A stretch of 64,000 nucleotides of DNA from NCBI RefSeq assembly GCF_003054245.1, contig NZ_QBKR01000001.1:186001-250000 (forward strand), in the 5' to 3' direction. The notes under the pieces are model-generated. The model had not been told where the DNA came from, did no database searches, and saw only the letters and a list, made by a program, of their open reading frames with translations. How positions within the stretch are numbered: the stretch's first letter is position 1; each line of letters starts with the position of its first letter. Of the stretch, positions 15,082 to 24,807 are shown piece by piece. A program made the position numbers and the translations under genes. The stretch is from Melghirimyces profundicolus (GTDB taxonomy: Bacteria > Bacillota > Bacilli > Thermoactinomycetales > DSM-45169).

Positions 15082-16824
15082 ATGATCGATTACAGCCGCT
15101 ATGAAGACGGGACCGGTTTGAACTGGTATGAGAGCGATTACACCATGCAGTATTACGCGCGTCGCTATCTTTCCCCCGCCATTCTGGAGTGGGGGGAAGA
15201 GAAACTGGTGCGGATGGGGGCGTACACGGCCGGTCCGATGGACGCCCGGGCCCGCCACACGGACCGGGAAGGGGCGCCCCGGCTGATCCGGTACAACCGG
15301 AAGGGGGAAGAGATCAACGAAATCCGGTACAACGAAGGATACCTCCAGACGGTCGGGGATGCTTTTGAGTCCGGCGTGGTGGGTTGGCGCTACCGGGATG
15401 ACGTGCCGGAGAAAGTCCCCTTCTTCTTCACCCAGCTTCTCCACATGTTGATGTCCGGAGCGGAGACCGGGTTTACCTGTCCGGTCACCCTGACGATGTC
15501 CGTGGCTTTTGTACTGGAGAAATTCGGCACGGAGGAGCAGAAGGAAACCTACCTTCCGCTTTTGGCCAGTATGGATCGGGAGACGCTGGAGCAGGGTGCG
15601 ACCTTTCTGACGGAAATCGCGGGCGGCTCCGATGTGGGGGCGACGGAAACCCGGGCCGTTCCGGAGGGGGATCACTACCTCCTGACCGGGGAAAAGTGGT
15701 TTGCCAGCAACTGTGACGCCGGAGTTGCCATTACCCTGGCACGGGTCAGCGACCAGCCGGGGACCAAAGGACTGGGACTGTTTCTTCTCCCCCGGAGGTT
15801 GCCCGACGGAACCCGAAACCGGATCACCATCCGGCGGCTCAAGGACAAGCTGGGGGTCCGGGCGGTGGCCAGCGGAGAACTGGAGCTGAAGGGAGCGGTG
15901 GGCTATTTGATCGGTGAACCCGAAGAAGGGTTCAAGTACATGGCCGAAGCTCTCAACATCTCCCGGATGTGCACCGCCACCGGGGCGCTGGCCATCTCCC
16001 GCCGGGCGTTCCTGGAGGCTGCGATCTACACCGCCAGGCGTTCCGCTTTCGGTCAGGTCCTCCACGAATATCCGATGGTTCGCGAAACGCTCCTGAATAT
16101 GATGACGGACATCGAGGCCGGATGGGCTCTGACAGCCCGGATGATCGAGCTGATGGACCGCTGCCATACATACGGGGAGGCGTCGGAGGACCGCCTCACC
16201 CTGCTTCGTCTCCTGTTGGCGATGGCGAAGTACCGGCTCAGCGAAAAAGGGGTGGAACACGCCAAAAGCGCCCTGGAGCTTCACGGCGGCAACGGATACA
16301 TCGAAGAATACGTCACCCCGCGCCTTCTCCGGGACGCCCAGGTGAACACCGTCTGGGAAGGCCCCTCCAACATCATGGCGCTGGAGATCCTGAAGACCCT
16401 GGGCCGGGAGGCGAAACGGACCGGAGGCCGGCACTCCGCCATCCTGGAAGAGATGAAAGAGACGCTGAACCGGGTGACGCTTCCGGAATTGAGCGATGCG
16501 GCCCAATGCGTCCGGGAACGGATCCCGGAACTGTACAAGGATGCCCGTTATCTTCTGTCGGCGGATCCGGTGGTGCAAAACGCCCACGCCCGACGGTTCG
16601 CCGACCGGCTGACCGACGTGTACAGCGCGGTCCGTCTGCTGGAAGAAGCCCGGCACGCACGCGTGACCGACGGCTCCTCCCGCCTGATGAAGGTGGCGGA
16701 GTATTTCGTGGACCGCACCTTCCGTCCCCGGGTTCACGATATCCGTTCCGGCTCCATTCCTTCGGTGGAACTGTTTGACGAAGTGGTTTGTTTCAAAGAG
16801 GAGACAGGGGTTCGGCCATCTTGA
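15082..16824 (+). CDS. Acyl-CoA dehydrogenase family protein
   Basis: 580 residues, a long (AidB/ACAD-type) member. It shows the flavin-binding family blocks EQGATFLTEIAGGSDVGATET and YLLTGEKWFASNCDAGVAITLAR, the C-terminal helical region ARRSAFGQVLHEYPMVRETL, the LELHGGNGYIEEY catalytic-loop region, and VWEGPSNIMALEIL. An extra ~130 residues follow the core. AAAGGAG at 15066-15072 precedes ATG 15082 by nine bases. It is followed on the same strand by a FadH-like reductase and preceded by a FadR-like box, fitting beta-oxidation of unsaturated or branched acyl-CoAs. The exact acyl substrate is not visible. Confidence 0.9.
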   Translation: MIDYSRYEDGTGLNWYESDYTMQYYARRYLSPAILEWGEEKLVRMGAYTAGPMDARARHTDREGAPRLIRYNRKGEEINEIRYNEGYLQTVGDAFESGVVGWRYRDDVPEKVPFFFTQLLHMLMSGAETGFTCPVTLTMSVAFVLEKFGTEEQKETYLPLLASMDRETLEQGATFLTEIAGGSDVGATETRAVPEGDHYLLTGEKWFASNCDAGVAITLARVSDQPGTKGLGLFLLPRRLPDGTRNRITIRRLKDKLGVRAVASGELELKGAVGYLIGEPEEGFKYMAEALNISRMCTATGALAISRRAFLEAAIYTARRSAFGQVLHEYPMVRETLLNMMTDIEAGWALTARMIELMDRCHTYGEASEDRLTLLRLLLAMAKYRLSEKGVEHAKSALELHGGNGYIEEYVTPRLLRDAQVNTVWEGPSNIMALEILKTLGREAKRTGGRHSAILEEMKETLNRVTLPELSDAAQCVRERIPELYKDARYLLSADPVVQNAHARRFADRLTDVYSAVRLLEEARHARVTDGSSRLMKVAEYFVDRTFRPRVHDIRSGSIPSVELFDEVVCFKEETGVRPS

Positions 16825-16885
16825 TGCGATCGAAGGACACAACTGAAACAAGGATCGAACCATCAGGAAACGGAGTGTGGGAGAG

Positions 16886-17653
16886 ATGAAAGGGAAAACC
16901 GTCATTATCACCGGGGGCACCAGCGGCATGGGGAAAGCGATGGCCACCCGGTTTTGCCGGGACGGGGCCAATGTGGTCGTCACGGGCCGCGATCCGGAGA
17001 AGTTGGAACAGACCCGGAAAGACCTCGCCGAACGGGAGGGAAACGTCCTTCCGGTTCGGATGGATGTGAGGAAGACGGAACAGGTGGCGGAGACGGTGGA
17101 GAAAGCCAGGGAAGCCTTCGGAGGGATCGACGCGCTGGTGAACAACGCCGCCGGAAACTTCGTGGTCCAGGCGGAAGACCTCTCCGAAAACGGCTGGAAC
17201 GCCGTGATCGACATCGTGCTGAACGGCACCTGGCACTGCACCCAGGCTGTGGCCAAAGAGTGGATCCGGGAAGGGAGGAAAGGTTCCATCGTCAACATCG
17301 TGGCCGCTTACGCCTGGACGGGAGCCGCGGGGGTGGTCCATTCCGCTTCCGCCAAGGCCGGGGTGCTCGCCATGAGTAAATCCCTTGCCGTGGAATGGGG
17401 GAGCCGGTACGGGATCCGCATCAACTGCATCGCCCCCGGACCGGTGGAAAACACCGGCGGAGTCGACAAACTGATTCTGAGCGAAGAGATGCACAAGATG
17501 GTTCTGAAAGGCATTCCGCTCCACCGGTTCGGAACATGGGATGAGATCGCCGGAACGGCCGCCTTCCTCCTTTCTCCCGAGGCGGAATACATCAACGGGG
17601 ACTGCATCACCATGGACGGGGGACAATGGATGAACGGGATGCGGTTTATTTAA
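16886..17653 (+). CDS. fadH: 2,4-dienoyl-CoA reductase-like short-chain dehydrogenase
   Basis: 255 residues with a Rossmann fold: VIITGGTSGMGKAMA nucleotide-binding motif, then NNAAGNF, LNGTWHCTQA, and IAPGPVENTGG. The usual SDR catalytic Tyr-x3-Lys is replaced by S-A-S-A-K in VVHSASAKAGVLAMSKSLAVEWG, a feature of the 2,4-dienoyl-CoA reductase branch. The ending DCITMDGGQWMNG closely resembles Bacillus FadH from memory. The product would reduce 2,4-dienoyl-CoA with NADPH so that unsaturated fatty acids can enter beta-oxidation. ATG 16886 gives the family N-terminus; GTG 16877 is possible. It follows the acyl-CoA dehydrogenase by 61 bases. Confidence 0.88.
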   Translation: MKGKTVIITGGTSGMGKAMATRFCRDGANVVVTGRDPEKLEQTRKDLAEREGNVLPVRMDVRKTEQVAETVEKAREAFGGIDALVNNAAGNFVVQAEDLSENGWNAVIDIVLNGTWHCTQAVAKEWIREGRKGSIVNIVAAYAWTGAAGVVHSASAKAGVLAMSKSLAVEWGSRYGIRINCIAPGPVENTGGVDKLILSEEMHKMVLKGIPLHRFGTWDEIAGTAAFLLSPEAEYINGDCITMDGGQWMNGMRFI

Positions 17654-17799
17654 AAAAGGGGGGTTACGGAGTGCGGTCATACACCGCAAACTTCTGGACG
17701 GACGCCCCCCAACTTCCCCCTCATGTTTGAAGACAGGGGTCTCCATCCGGAGGTATCGTGATGAACCTCCGCCTCAACCTCCCTCCCTATTCTGCGTTG

Positions 17800-17830
17800 A
17801 GCCGGTCTCAAAAGAGACCGGCTTTGTTTT
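17800..17830 (+). terminator. Rho-independent terminator
   Basis: AGCCGGTCTC (17800-17809), loop AAAA, GAGACCGGCT (17814-17823), then TTGTTTTG. It closes the fatty-acid gene pair. Confidence 0.9.
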
Positions 17831-18014
17831 GCGTGATTATGCTATCATTTAGATATGCGAAAGAAGGGGAGAGAGATCCATGCGGACCCGGTAGATACGG
17901 GGACGCGACGCGGAAGCTCTTTTAAAACGGAAGAAACCGTTGGACGAAGAGGGCATACACCGATAAAGCACACGGAACCACAATCTTTGAAATGAAACAG
18001 GTGAATGAGTATCC

Positions 18015-18908
18015 ATGGTTTTCATCCAAGTCATCCTGCCGGTTTTCCTCATTTTGGGAGCCGGCTTCATCGGACAGAAACTGCTTCACTTGAATATCCG
18101 CTCCCTGTCCACTGCGGGGCTTTACCTGATGTCGCCCTGGCTGGCTTTTCGGACCTTCTACACCAACGAGGTGGGGTTTCAGCATCTGTCGATCCTGATT
18201 TACTCCGTCACCCTTTCCTTCCTCCTGATCGGCGTCGTCAAATTGGCGGCCAAGTTCGCCGGTTGGTCGGCTTCGGAGGAGAGCGGGCTGATCCTGGCTT
18301 CCGCCTTCATGAATAACGGCAATATGGGGGTTCCGGTGATTCTGTTCGCCTTCTCCCAAGAAGCCTTCGACTATGCAGTGATGATCATGGTGATCCACAC
18401 CTTCCTGATGGGAACCGTCGGGATCTATGTGGCGGCCCGGGGCTCGATGCCGGCAAAAGAAGCGCTGAAACCGGCGGTTCGCATGCCGATTGCCTACGCC
18501 GCCGTCTTGGGTCTCCTCTGGCAACGCTTCGGCTGGCCGATGCCGGAAGAACTGTTCAAAGCAGTGGATCTCCTGGCTGACGCTGCGATCCCCACGATCA
18601 TGCTGGCGTTGGGGATGCAGCTGTCCACCATCCGGCTTCACACCGCCGATCTGGGGAAAATCTCCTTTTCCCTGGCAGTCCGGTTGCTCCTTTCGCCTCT
18701 GATCGCTTGGGGGCTCGCTGTCCTCCTCGGAGCGGAGCCCCTGCTCCTGAAGGTGATGGTGGTCGCCGCTGCCATGCCCACCGCCGCCATCACCACCATG
18801 TACTCTCTCCAGTTTGACAGCCAACCCAAACTGGTCTCCAGCATCACCTTGACCAGCACCCTCCTCAGCGCCTTCACCGTGTCCGGGCTGCTGTGGGTGC
18901 TTTCCTGA
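18015..18908 (+). CDS. AEC (auxin efflux carrier) family transporter
   Basis: 297 residues with about ten hydrophobic helices. It has the AEC pattern: VFIQVILPVFLILGAGFIGQK at the start, SAFMNNGNMGVPVILFAF in the middle (the NNG-N-G-P crossover motif) and AAAMPTAAITTMYSLQFD near the end. Family members export or exchange small carboxylates such as malate; the substrate here is unknown. The ribosome site is weak (AGGTG, 11 bases upstream). It stands alone between two terminators. Confidence 0.87.
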   Translation: MVFIQVILPVFLILGAGFIGQKLLHLNIRSLSTAGLYLMSPWLAFRTFYTNEVGFQHLSILIYSVTLSFLLIGVVKLAAKFAGWSASEESGLILASAFMNNGNMGVPVILFAFSQEAFDYAVMIMVIHTFLMGTVGIYVAARGSMPAKEALKPAVRMPIAYAAVLGLLWQRFGWPMPEELFKAVDLLADAAIPTIMLALGMQLSTIRLHTADLGKISFSLAVRLLLSPLIAWGLAVLLGAEPLLLKVMVVAAAMPTAAITTMYSLQFDSQPKLVSSITLTSTLLSAFTVSGLLWVLS

Positions 18909-18930
18909 CCCCCCATCCGGGGTGTTTTTG
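18908..18930 (+). terminator. Rho-independent terminator
   Basis: ACCCC (18908-18912) pairs with GGGGT (18919-18923), followed by GTTTTTG. The hairpin overlaps the end of the AEC gene. Confidence 0.7.
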
Positions 18931-19036
18931 TTTTCTCCCGGCTATTGTCGAAAAAGGGCCCCCGTGGTACTATCATTTTGACTTTTCATCCAACTTAAAA
19001 TTCTGTCATGAAACATGACCTGAAGGAGGAGTTGAC

Positions 19037-20290
19037 GTGCAAACCACCAAAAACCGCTGGCTCATCGCCGCCTGTGCTGTGGGGATTCACATTTCCATCG
19101 GCTCGGTTTACTCTTGGAGTGTTTTTACCAAACCCCTGAAGAACCAATTCGGCTGGGACGATGGCCAGGTGTCCCTCGCTTTCAGTCTTGCCATCCTTTT
19201 TTTGGGTTTGTCGGCGGCCTTTCTGGGTCCCTTCGTCGAAAGGAACGGACCCCGGAGAGCCGGTCTGCTGGCCGCTGTTTTCTTCGGGATTGGGATGATC
19301 GGGTCGGGCTTGGCGGTCCAGGCGGGATCCCTGACCCTTTTGTACCTGTTTTACGGGGGGCTGGGCGGCATCGGTCTCGGGGTGGGTTACATCGCTCCCG
19401 TTTCCAGCTTGGTGAAATGGTTCCCCGACCGGCGCGGCCTGGCGACGGGTTTGGCGATCATGGGCTTTGGTTTTGCCTCTTTGATCAGCGGACCGATTAT
19501 GGCCCGGCTCATCGGTTCGACAGGCATCGCCCCCACCTTTTACATCCTGGGTACCGTTTACTTTCTTCTGATGGTGGGCTCTTCCCTCTACCTGGCTCCC
19601 CCTCCCCAGGGATGGATGCCGGAAGGGTTCCAAAAGCAAATCGAGGCAGGCACACGCCGACCGGTCCGGGACATGGCTCAACTGACGGCCAAGCAGGCTT
19701 TGAAAACCCGCCGCTTTTACTTTCTGTGGCTGATGCTGTTTATCAACGTGACCTGCGGGATCGCCATTATCTCCGTCGCCTCGCCGATGGCTCAGGAAAT
19801 CGCGGGGTTGAGTGTGCTGGCTGCGGCCGCGATGGTGGGCCTGATGGGACTGTTCAACGGAATCGGGCGGATCGGTTGGGCTTCGCTCTCCGATTACATC
19901 GGCCGTCCCAATACCTATACCGCCTTTTTTACCATCCAGCTTGTCGCTTTCTTCCTCCTTCCGCATACGACCCAACCTCTGTTGTTCCAGGGACTCGTTT
20001 TCCTGATCCTGACCTGTTACGGGGGTGGTTTCGCCTCCATCCCCGCCTACATCGGTGACCTGTTCGGCACCCGGGAACTGGGGGCGATCCACGGAAACAT
20101 CCTCACTGCGTGGGCCGCCGCCGGATTGGCCGGACCCGCCATCACCTCGTGGATCCGGGACACCACGGGCAGCTATGCCGGCAGCCTGTCCGTCTTCGCC
20201 GCTTTCTTCGCCGTGGCCCTGATCATTTCTCTCTGGATCCAGGTGGACATCCGACGGCTCCGCCAACACATCGCGGAACAAGGCACCTAG
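19037..20290 (+). CDS. Oxalate/formate antiporter-type MFS transporter
   Basis: 417 residues with about 12 helices. It shows OFA-subfamily features: an N-terminal GIHISIGSVYSWSVFTKPL, GLGGIGLGVGYIAPVSSLVKWFPDRRGLATG between helices 4 and 5, and SDYIGRPNTY after helix 8. The family exchanges small organic anions across the membrane; the substrate here is unknown. GTG 19037 is preceded by AAGGAGGAG. The stop codon TAG (20288-20290) lies inside the terminal inverted repeat CTAGAAG of repeat copy D, so the present C-terminus (EQGT) may have been set by insertion of that element. Confidence 0.88.
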   Translation: MQTTKNRWLIAACAVGIHISIGSVYSWSVFTKPLKNQFGWDDGQVSLAFSLAILFLGLSAAFLGPFVERNGPRRAGLLAAVFFGIGMIGSGLAVQAGSLTLLYLFYGGLGGIGLGVGYIAPVSSLVKWFPDRRGLATGLAIMGFGFASLISGPIMARLIGSTGIAPTFYILGTVYFLLMVGSSLYLAPPPQGWMPEGFQKQIEAGTRRPVRDMAQLTAKQALKTRRFYFLWLMLFINVTCGIAIISVASPMAQEIAGLSVLAAAAMVGLMGLFNGIGRIGWASLSDYIGRPNTYTAFFTIQLVAFFLLPHTTQPLLFQGLVFLILTCYGGGFASIPAYIGDLFGTRELGAIHGNILTAWAAAGLAGPAITSWIRDTTGSYAGSLSVFAAFFAVALIISLWIQVDIRRLRQHIAEQGT

Positions 20291-20332
20291 AAGTATTGTG
20301 AAGTGAGCGGCGGCATTCACCCAAAGCCGCTC
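20287..20332 (-). repeat. Copy D of the dispersed repeat (3' end only, reversed)
   Basis: CTAGAAGTATTGTGA (20287-20301) is the terminal repeat, followed by AGTGAGCGGCGGCATT and CACCCAAAGCCGCTCC. This is the reverse complement of the 3' end of the copies at 14734 and 32701. Only about 46 bases remain. The CTAG supplies the stop codon of the MFS gene. Confidence 0.75.
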
Positions 20333-20382
20333 CGTTGAGTTGATGATTTGATGGCCAGGGGTTTACATGGGAGTCGTCACAA

Positions 20383-20408
20383 TAGAAAACCTCCCCCGCA
20401 GGGGAGGT
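20383..20408 (-). terminator. Rho-independent terminator for the BCCT gene
   Basis: On the minus strand ACCTCCCC, a short loop and GGGGAGGT form the stem, followed by TTTCT. It lies 11 bases after the BCCT stop codon. Confidence 0.85.
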
Positions 20409-20418
20409 GCCGCCTGGA

Positions 20419-21960
20419 TCAGGCGGATTTTTTTTGGGGTTTGGGGGTTTCCATTTGGATTTTCTCGTCTCCCGCCAACCATTTCAAAAGGGAGAGGGTC
20501 ATCAGGGTGAGGATGACCAACACCGGCACCGATGTGATGATCGTGAGGTTTTGCAAGGGCTCCAGTCCCCCTCCGGCCATCATGGCCACGGCGATGCCTC
20601 CCAGGATTAAAGCCCAGAAGATTCGCAGCCACCGGGCGGGTTCCTCGTCGGCTTCCATCTCCCGGCTCGTGACACGGGCCAGGGTGTAGGCAGAGGAATC
20701 CAAGGTGGTGGCGAGAAACACCATGGCCAAGGTCAGAAAGGCGATCAACAGGAGGCTTCCGCCCGGAAGAGCCTGCAAGATCGCGATGATGGCCGCCGGG
20801 GCTCCGGTTTCGTTCAGAATCCGGGTGACGGGAACCGTTTCCTTCAGTTCAAAGAACAGTCCTGTGTTGCCCAGCAGGGCGAAAGCGATCCAACAGCCGG
20901 AGCTCCCGGCGAGCACCATCGCCAGGATCAGTTCCCGGATGGTGCGCCCCCGGGAAATCCTCGCTGTGAACAAACCGATAAAGGGGGCGTAGGCCACCCA
21001 CCAGGCCCAGTAAAAGACGGTCCAGGAACGGGTGAAATCGCCTCCCCCGACCGAATCCATGTAAAAACTCATCCGGAAAAAGTTCTGCACCAGAAGACCG
21101 AAGCTGTTGGTAAACGTATCGAGAATGAACAGGGTGGGCCCTGTCAGCAGGATAAAGATTCCCACCCCGATCCCCAGGTACAGGTTGAGATCGGAGAGCC
21201 GCTTGATCCCTTTTTTCAGCCCCAGATAAGCGCTGGCACCGAACAGAGCGGTCCACGCCAGGATAATCCCGGTGTTGAGGCCGAGGCCCGGGGAAATGCC
21301 GGTCAGGGTGGAAATCCCCTCGGCGATCATCGGAGTTCCCAGCCCCAACGTAGTTCCGACGCCGCCGACCATACCGAAGATGAAAAAGATATCGATCACT
21401 TTCCCCAGCCAACCGTCGGCCTGCTTACCGAGGACTCCCCGGCAGGCCCGGCTCAAATTCAGGATGCGATAGCCCTTTTGGTGGAAAGCGTAAGCGATGA
21501 CGACAGCGGGCAGGCAGTAGATGGCCCAGGCGCTGAATCCCCAGTGAAACAGGCCGTAGGTGGCGGCCCACTGGCCGGCCTGCGGGCTTTCGGCCTTCAG
21601 TCCGAAGGGGGGAGAAGAATAATAATAGGCCCATTCGATCATCCCCCAGTACATCAGACTGGAACCGATTCCGGCCGTGAAAATCATGGCGATCCAACTC
21701 ATCCTGGAAAACTCGGGTCGGGCGGATTCCCCGCCGAAGCGCACGTTTCCATACCGGCCCAGTGCCAGCCATGCCAACAACCCGAGCGCGGCGGCCGCAA
21801 ACCAGAGGTAGAACCATCCGAGATCCCGGGTGATCCCTTCGCGGACCGTATTCAGAAGAGCGACGCCCCGGTCGGTTCCCAGAGTGAGGGGGGCGATCAA
21901 GAGACCCACCACCAGAAGGGAACCCCAAAACACTTTTCCGTCCAATTGGGTTGCATTCAC
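20419..21960 (-). CDS. BCCT family transporter (betaine/carnitine/choline)
   Basis: 513 residues with 12 expected helices. The BCCT hallmarks are present: RMSWIAMIFTAGIGSSLMYWGMIEWAYYY in helices 3-4, the tryptophan-rich WTVFYWAWWVAYAPFIGLFTARISRGRTIREL segment (helix 8 and the following amphipathic helix), and LATTLDSSAYTLA. Members import trimethylammonium osmoprotectants with Na+ or H+. The GTG start at 21960 has an AGGAG 14 bases upstream, which is long, so the start is not certain. It is convergent with the OFA transporter and stands alone before a terminator. Confidence 0.92.
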   Translation of the reverse strand: MNATQLDGKVFWGSLLVVGLLIAPLTLGTDRGVALLNTVREGITRDLGWFYLWFAAAALGLLAWLALGRYGNVRFGGESARPEFSRMSWIAMIFTAGIGSSLMYWGMIEWAYYYSSPPFGLKAESPQAGQWAATYGLFHWGFSAWAIYCLPAVVIAYAFHQKGYRILNLSRACRGVLGKQADGWLGKVIDIFFIFGMVGGVGTTLGLGTPMIAEGISTLTGISPGLGLNTGIILAWTALFGASAYLGLKKGIKRLSDLNLYLGIGVGIFILLTGPTLFILDTFTNSFGLLVQNFFRMSFYMDSVGGGDFTRSWTVFYWAWWVAYAPFIGLFTARISRGRTIRELILAMVLAGSSGCWIAFALLGNTGLFFELKETVPVTRILNETGAPAAIIAILQALPGGSLLLIAFLTLAMVFLATTLDSSAYTLARVTSREMEADEEPARWLRIFWALILGGIAVAMMAGGGLEPLQNLTIITSVPVLVILTLMTLSLLKWLAGDEKIQMETPKPQKKSA

Positions 21961-22146
21961 AGTTCCACATCACACTCCTCTTGGTCGTTTTTCGTGTCTC
22001 GAATTTAAGGTTAACAATAAAGGGAGAGGGGTTCAAAAGGGATGGGGACCCATGACCGGCAGGATCCGGCCGCATACGGCAGAAGCCGGCAGACGGTTTC
22101 GGAGAGGGGGAAAGTACGGTGTCAGAAGAACGATGAGCCGCTATAA

Positions 22147-22173
22147 TTCAAAAACCCGCCATCAGGGCGGGTC
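22147..22173 (-). terminator. Rho-independent terminator for the helicase gene
   Basis: On the minus strand ACCCGCC, a five-base loop and GGCGGGT are followed by TTTTTG. The stem overlaps the helD-like stop codon. Confidence 0.85.
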
Positions 22174-24511
22174 ATTCTTCCAAAATATAGTGCTCGGGAG
22201 GGATATCCGACAGAAAGGGAGACTTTTCACCGGTGTAATAAACATGAAGTTCGTGCATCGCCCGGGTGCAGGCGGTGTAAAAAAGCTTTCGTTCCCTTTC
22301 TTTGCCGTACTGTTCCCTTGAGGCATTGTAGAGAATCACCGCGTCGAACTCGACCCCCTTGGCAAGATAAGAGGGAAGGACCAGGATTCCTTCTTCAAAG
22401 GAAGCCGTCTCTTTTCCGATGAGGCGGTGGGGCAGACGGTCTTTCAAGGCTTCATGGGCCTCCCGGCTTTCCCGGTCGGTTTTGCAGATCACCGCGATGG
22501 TTCGGTGTCCGTCGCCTTGGAGTGCTCGGGCACGGTCGGCCACCCTGAGGGCGAGATCCTTTGAATCAGCCGCTTTCGTCACCGTGGGCTTGGCTCCTTC
22601 CCGGTTGAAGGGCTCGATGGTTTCACCCCCACGGATCATCGGGCGGGTGAACTCCACGATCGGACGGGTGGAGCGGTAGCTGCGCGTCAGCCGGAATACC
22701 CGGGTTTCCGCTTCCCCGTACAGGACGGCGAGGGGGTTGAAACCGTCACCGGTCAAAGCATGGGCGAAGATCGACTGGTTCAGGTCCCCGAGGGCAGTCA
22801 TTTTGGCGCGGGGAAACAACCGTTTGAGAAAGGCAAACTGGAACGGGGTGTAGTCCTGGGCCTCATCGATCAACACGTGGCGGACGGAGGTGTTCACCCG
22901 GGTGCCTTCGATGCGATCTTTCAGATAGAGATACGGAGTGGCATCTTCGTAGGCCAGCTCGGAACGGTCCAGTTTTTCCACGGTTCGGGCACTGATTTCC
23001 GCCCAGTGTGCCGGCAGGTCCCCGGAAGTAAGGAAGCCGGTCCGGTCGAACAACTGTCGGTATGTGCCGGGGAGATCCACGAAATGGAGTTGTTTGATCT
23101 TTTTGCGAAGGGGTTTGAACCGCCTTTGGACGACGATTTCGGCGAGCATCTGCTGTTCACGGTGGAAATCATCGAAAGTGTCCTCGGTGAACCGTTTTTG
23201 ATGTTGCAATTTCCGGTGGACCCGCTCGTAATCCCCGTGGTCGAGCAGTTGAACTTCCTTTTCCACCCAGGGACGGGTTTGCTCCCGGCGCTTCCGCTTT
23301 TTCAACTCCTCCAGCAACCAATCACGGAGACGTTGCATCCGGTCGGGGATGGAGAGGGCGGGGTCGAAGGAATAAAATCGGTCGCGGATTTCTTTCGCCG
23401 AAAAGATCGTTTGTCCCCGGAAAGAGAGATCGCGAAAAAGAAGATCCTCCCGTCCCAGGAACTCGACGTACTGGTCCAACAGGTGCATGAAATCGAAGGA
23501 CCCTTTATATTGGATGGCTTCCATGCGTGCCGGGCAGTCCGGTTTTTCGTCAGCCGTCAGCGTGTACTCCAGCTGGGTGAAGGGATCCTCCAGCCGGAAG
23601 TTTCGGGCGAGTCGGTGCTCGAGGTATTCCTGGAACGTGGTCTGTTGTATGTTCTCTTCCCCGAGCTCGGGGAGAACGGTGGCGACGTAGCGGTTGAACA
23701 TCGGGTTGGGGGAGAAGAGCACGATCTGCTCAGCGTTCAAGGTCTCCCGGTACCGGTAGAGAAGGTAGGCGACCCGTTGAAGGGCGGCGGAGGTTTTTCC
23801 GCTGCCCGCGACCCCCTGAACGACCAAGAGCCGGTTGTCCACGTTCCGAATGATTTGGTTCTGTTCCCGCTGGATTGTGGCCACGATGCTTTTCATCCGG
23901 GTGTTCGCCTGTTTTCCCAATATTTCCTTGAGCAGGTCGTCCCCGATGGTGACACCTGTGTCGAACAGACTGAGGATGCGGCCCTCGCGGATGAGGTACT
24001 GCCTCTTTAATTCCATCTCTCCGGAAACGGTGCCGGCGGGGGTCCGGTACTCCGCCGGACCGGGAGAAAAATCGTAATACAGGCTGGAAACCGGTGCCCG
24101 CCAGTCGTATACGAGGAACTGTTCGCTCTCTTCATCGAAGTGGGAAGCGATCCCGAGATAGATCCGTTCGGCCTCCGGCTCCCCTTCCTCCCTGAAATCG
24201 ATCCGTCCGAAGTAGGGGGAATTCCGGAGTTTCTTCAGTGTCTCCAGCCGGCTTTGCGTGTGCCGGTGGCTTCGCTCCCGCTCTGAAAGCACCTCTGCCT
24301 GCTGCCGGATGCTGGTTGCCGTTTCCACTGCCTCGTGCGGTTCATCCAGGTTGACGGTCACATCGTCCCAGAAATCCTTCCGGATGTCCAAGATCTCGGA
24401 CCGCCTGTGACCGGCCTGTTTTTTCAGGGAGTCGATCGTGTCATTGATCTTATCCACCACCCGATCCACCCGTCGCTGTTCCTTCTGCCACTCCTCTTCT
24501 GACACGCTCAT
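22172..24511 (-). CDS. helD: HelD-like superfamily 1 helicase / RNA polymerase recycling factor
   Basis: 779 residues. An N-terminal coiled-coil arm (about 1-110, EEEWQKEQRRVDRVVDKINDT-type) precedes a UvrD/Rep-like ATPase core: Walker A GVAGSGKTSAALQR, DEAQDYTPFQFAFLKRLFP, LGDLNQSIF, LTRSYRSTRPIVEFTR, and VILYNASREQYGKERERKLFYTACTRAMHEL at the end. This layout is that of Bacillus HelD, which uses ATP to free stalled RNA polymerase from nucleic acid. AAAGGAG precedes ATG 24511. Further upstream TGTTATAAT (24558-24550) is an extended -10 element. The gene is monocistronic. Confidence 0.9.
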   Translation of the reverse strand: MSVSEEEWQKEQRRVDRVVDKINDTIDSLKKQAGHRRSEILDIRKDFWDDVTVNLDEPHEAVETATSIRQQAEVLSERERSHRHTQSRLETLKKLRNSPYFGRIDFREEGEPEAERIYLGIASHFDEESEQFLVYDWRAPVSSLYYDFSPGPAEYRTPAGTVSGEMELKRQYLIREGRILSLFDTGVTIGDDLLKEILGKQANTRMKSIVATIQREQNQIIRNVDNRLLVVQGVAGSGKTSAALQRVAYLLYRYRETLNAEQIVLFSPNPMFNRYVATVLPELGEENIQQTTFQEYLEHRLARNFRLEDPFTQLEYTLTADEKPDCPARMEAIQYKGSFDFMHLLDQYVEFLGREDLLFRDLSFRGQTIFSAKEIRDRFYSFDPALSIPDRMQRLRDWLLEELKKRKRREQTRPWVEKEVQLLDHGDYERVHRKLQHQKRFTEDTFDDFHREQQMLAEIVVQRRFKPLRKKIKQLHFVDLPGTYRQLFDRTGFLTSGDLPAHWAEISARTVEKLDRSELAYEDATPYLYLKDRIEGTRVNTSVRHVLIDEAQDYTPFQFAFLKRLFPRAKMTALGDLNQSIFAHALTGDGFNPLAVLYGEAETRVFRLTRSYRSTRPIVEFTRPMIRGGETIEPFNREGAKPTVTKAADSKDLALRVADRARALQGDGHRTIAVICKTDRESREAHEALKDRLPHRLIGKETASFEEGILVLPSYLAKGVEFDAVILYNASREQYGKERERKLFYTACTRAMHELHVYYTGEKSPFLSDIPPEHYILEE

Positions 24512-24549
24512 GGGCCTCGCTCCTTTCGCCGATCAGCCTCATAAAGCAG

Positions 24550-24558
24550 ATTATAACA
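24550..24558 (-). promoter_or_regulatory. Extended -10 promoter for helD
   Basis: On the minus strand TGTTATAAT is a perfect TG-N-TATAAT element. No good -35 is seen, as is common for extended -10 promoters. Confidence 0.55.
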
Positions 24559-24807
24559 AAAACGTGTCCTGCTCGTCGGTGTTCCGTCATTCATATCCAA
24601 ACGTTTAATCAACTGCAACTCCCGCCGAATAGCAGTTGCCCAGGCACGGGTAAGGCAGAGTGAGGGGGTCTTTTGTGTGGGATGTGGTATTACCCCAATG
24701 AATGATATCCAAAAAATTTTTGACCATTCATCCCCATCGTCGGTTTTTATGTATAAGTTCACAAGTTTGGAGAAACATAATCACATGTCCACGGTTTTAG
24801 AAACCCC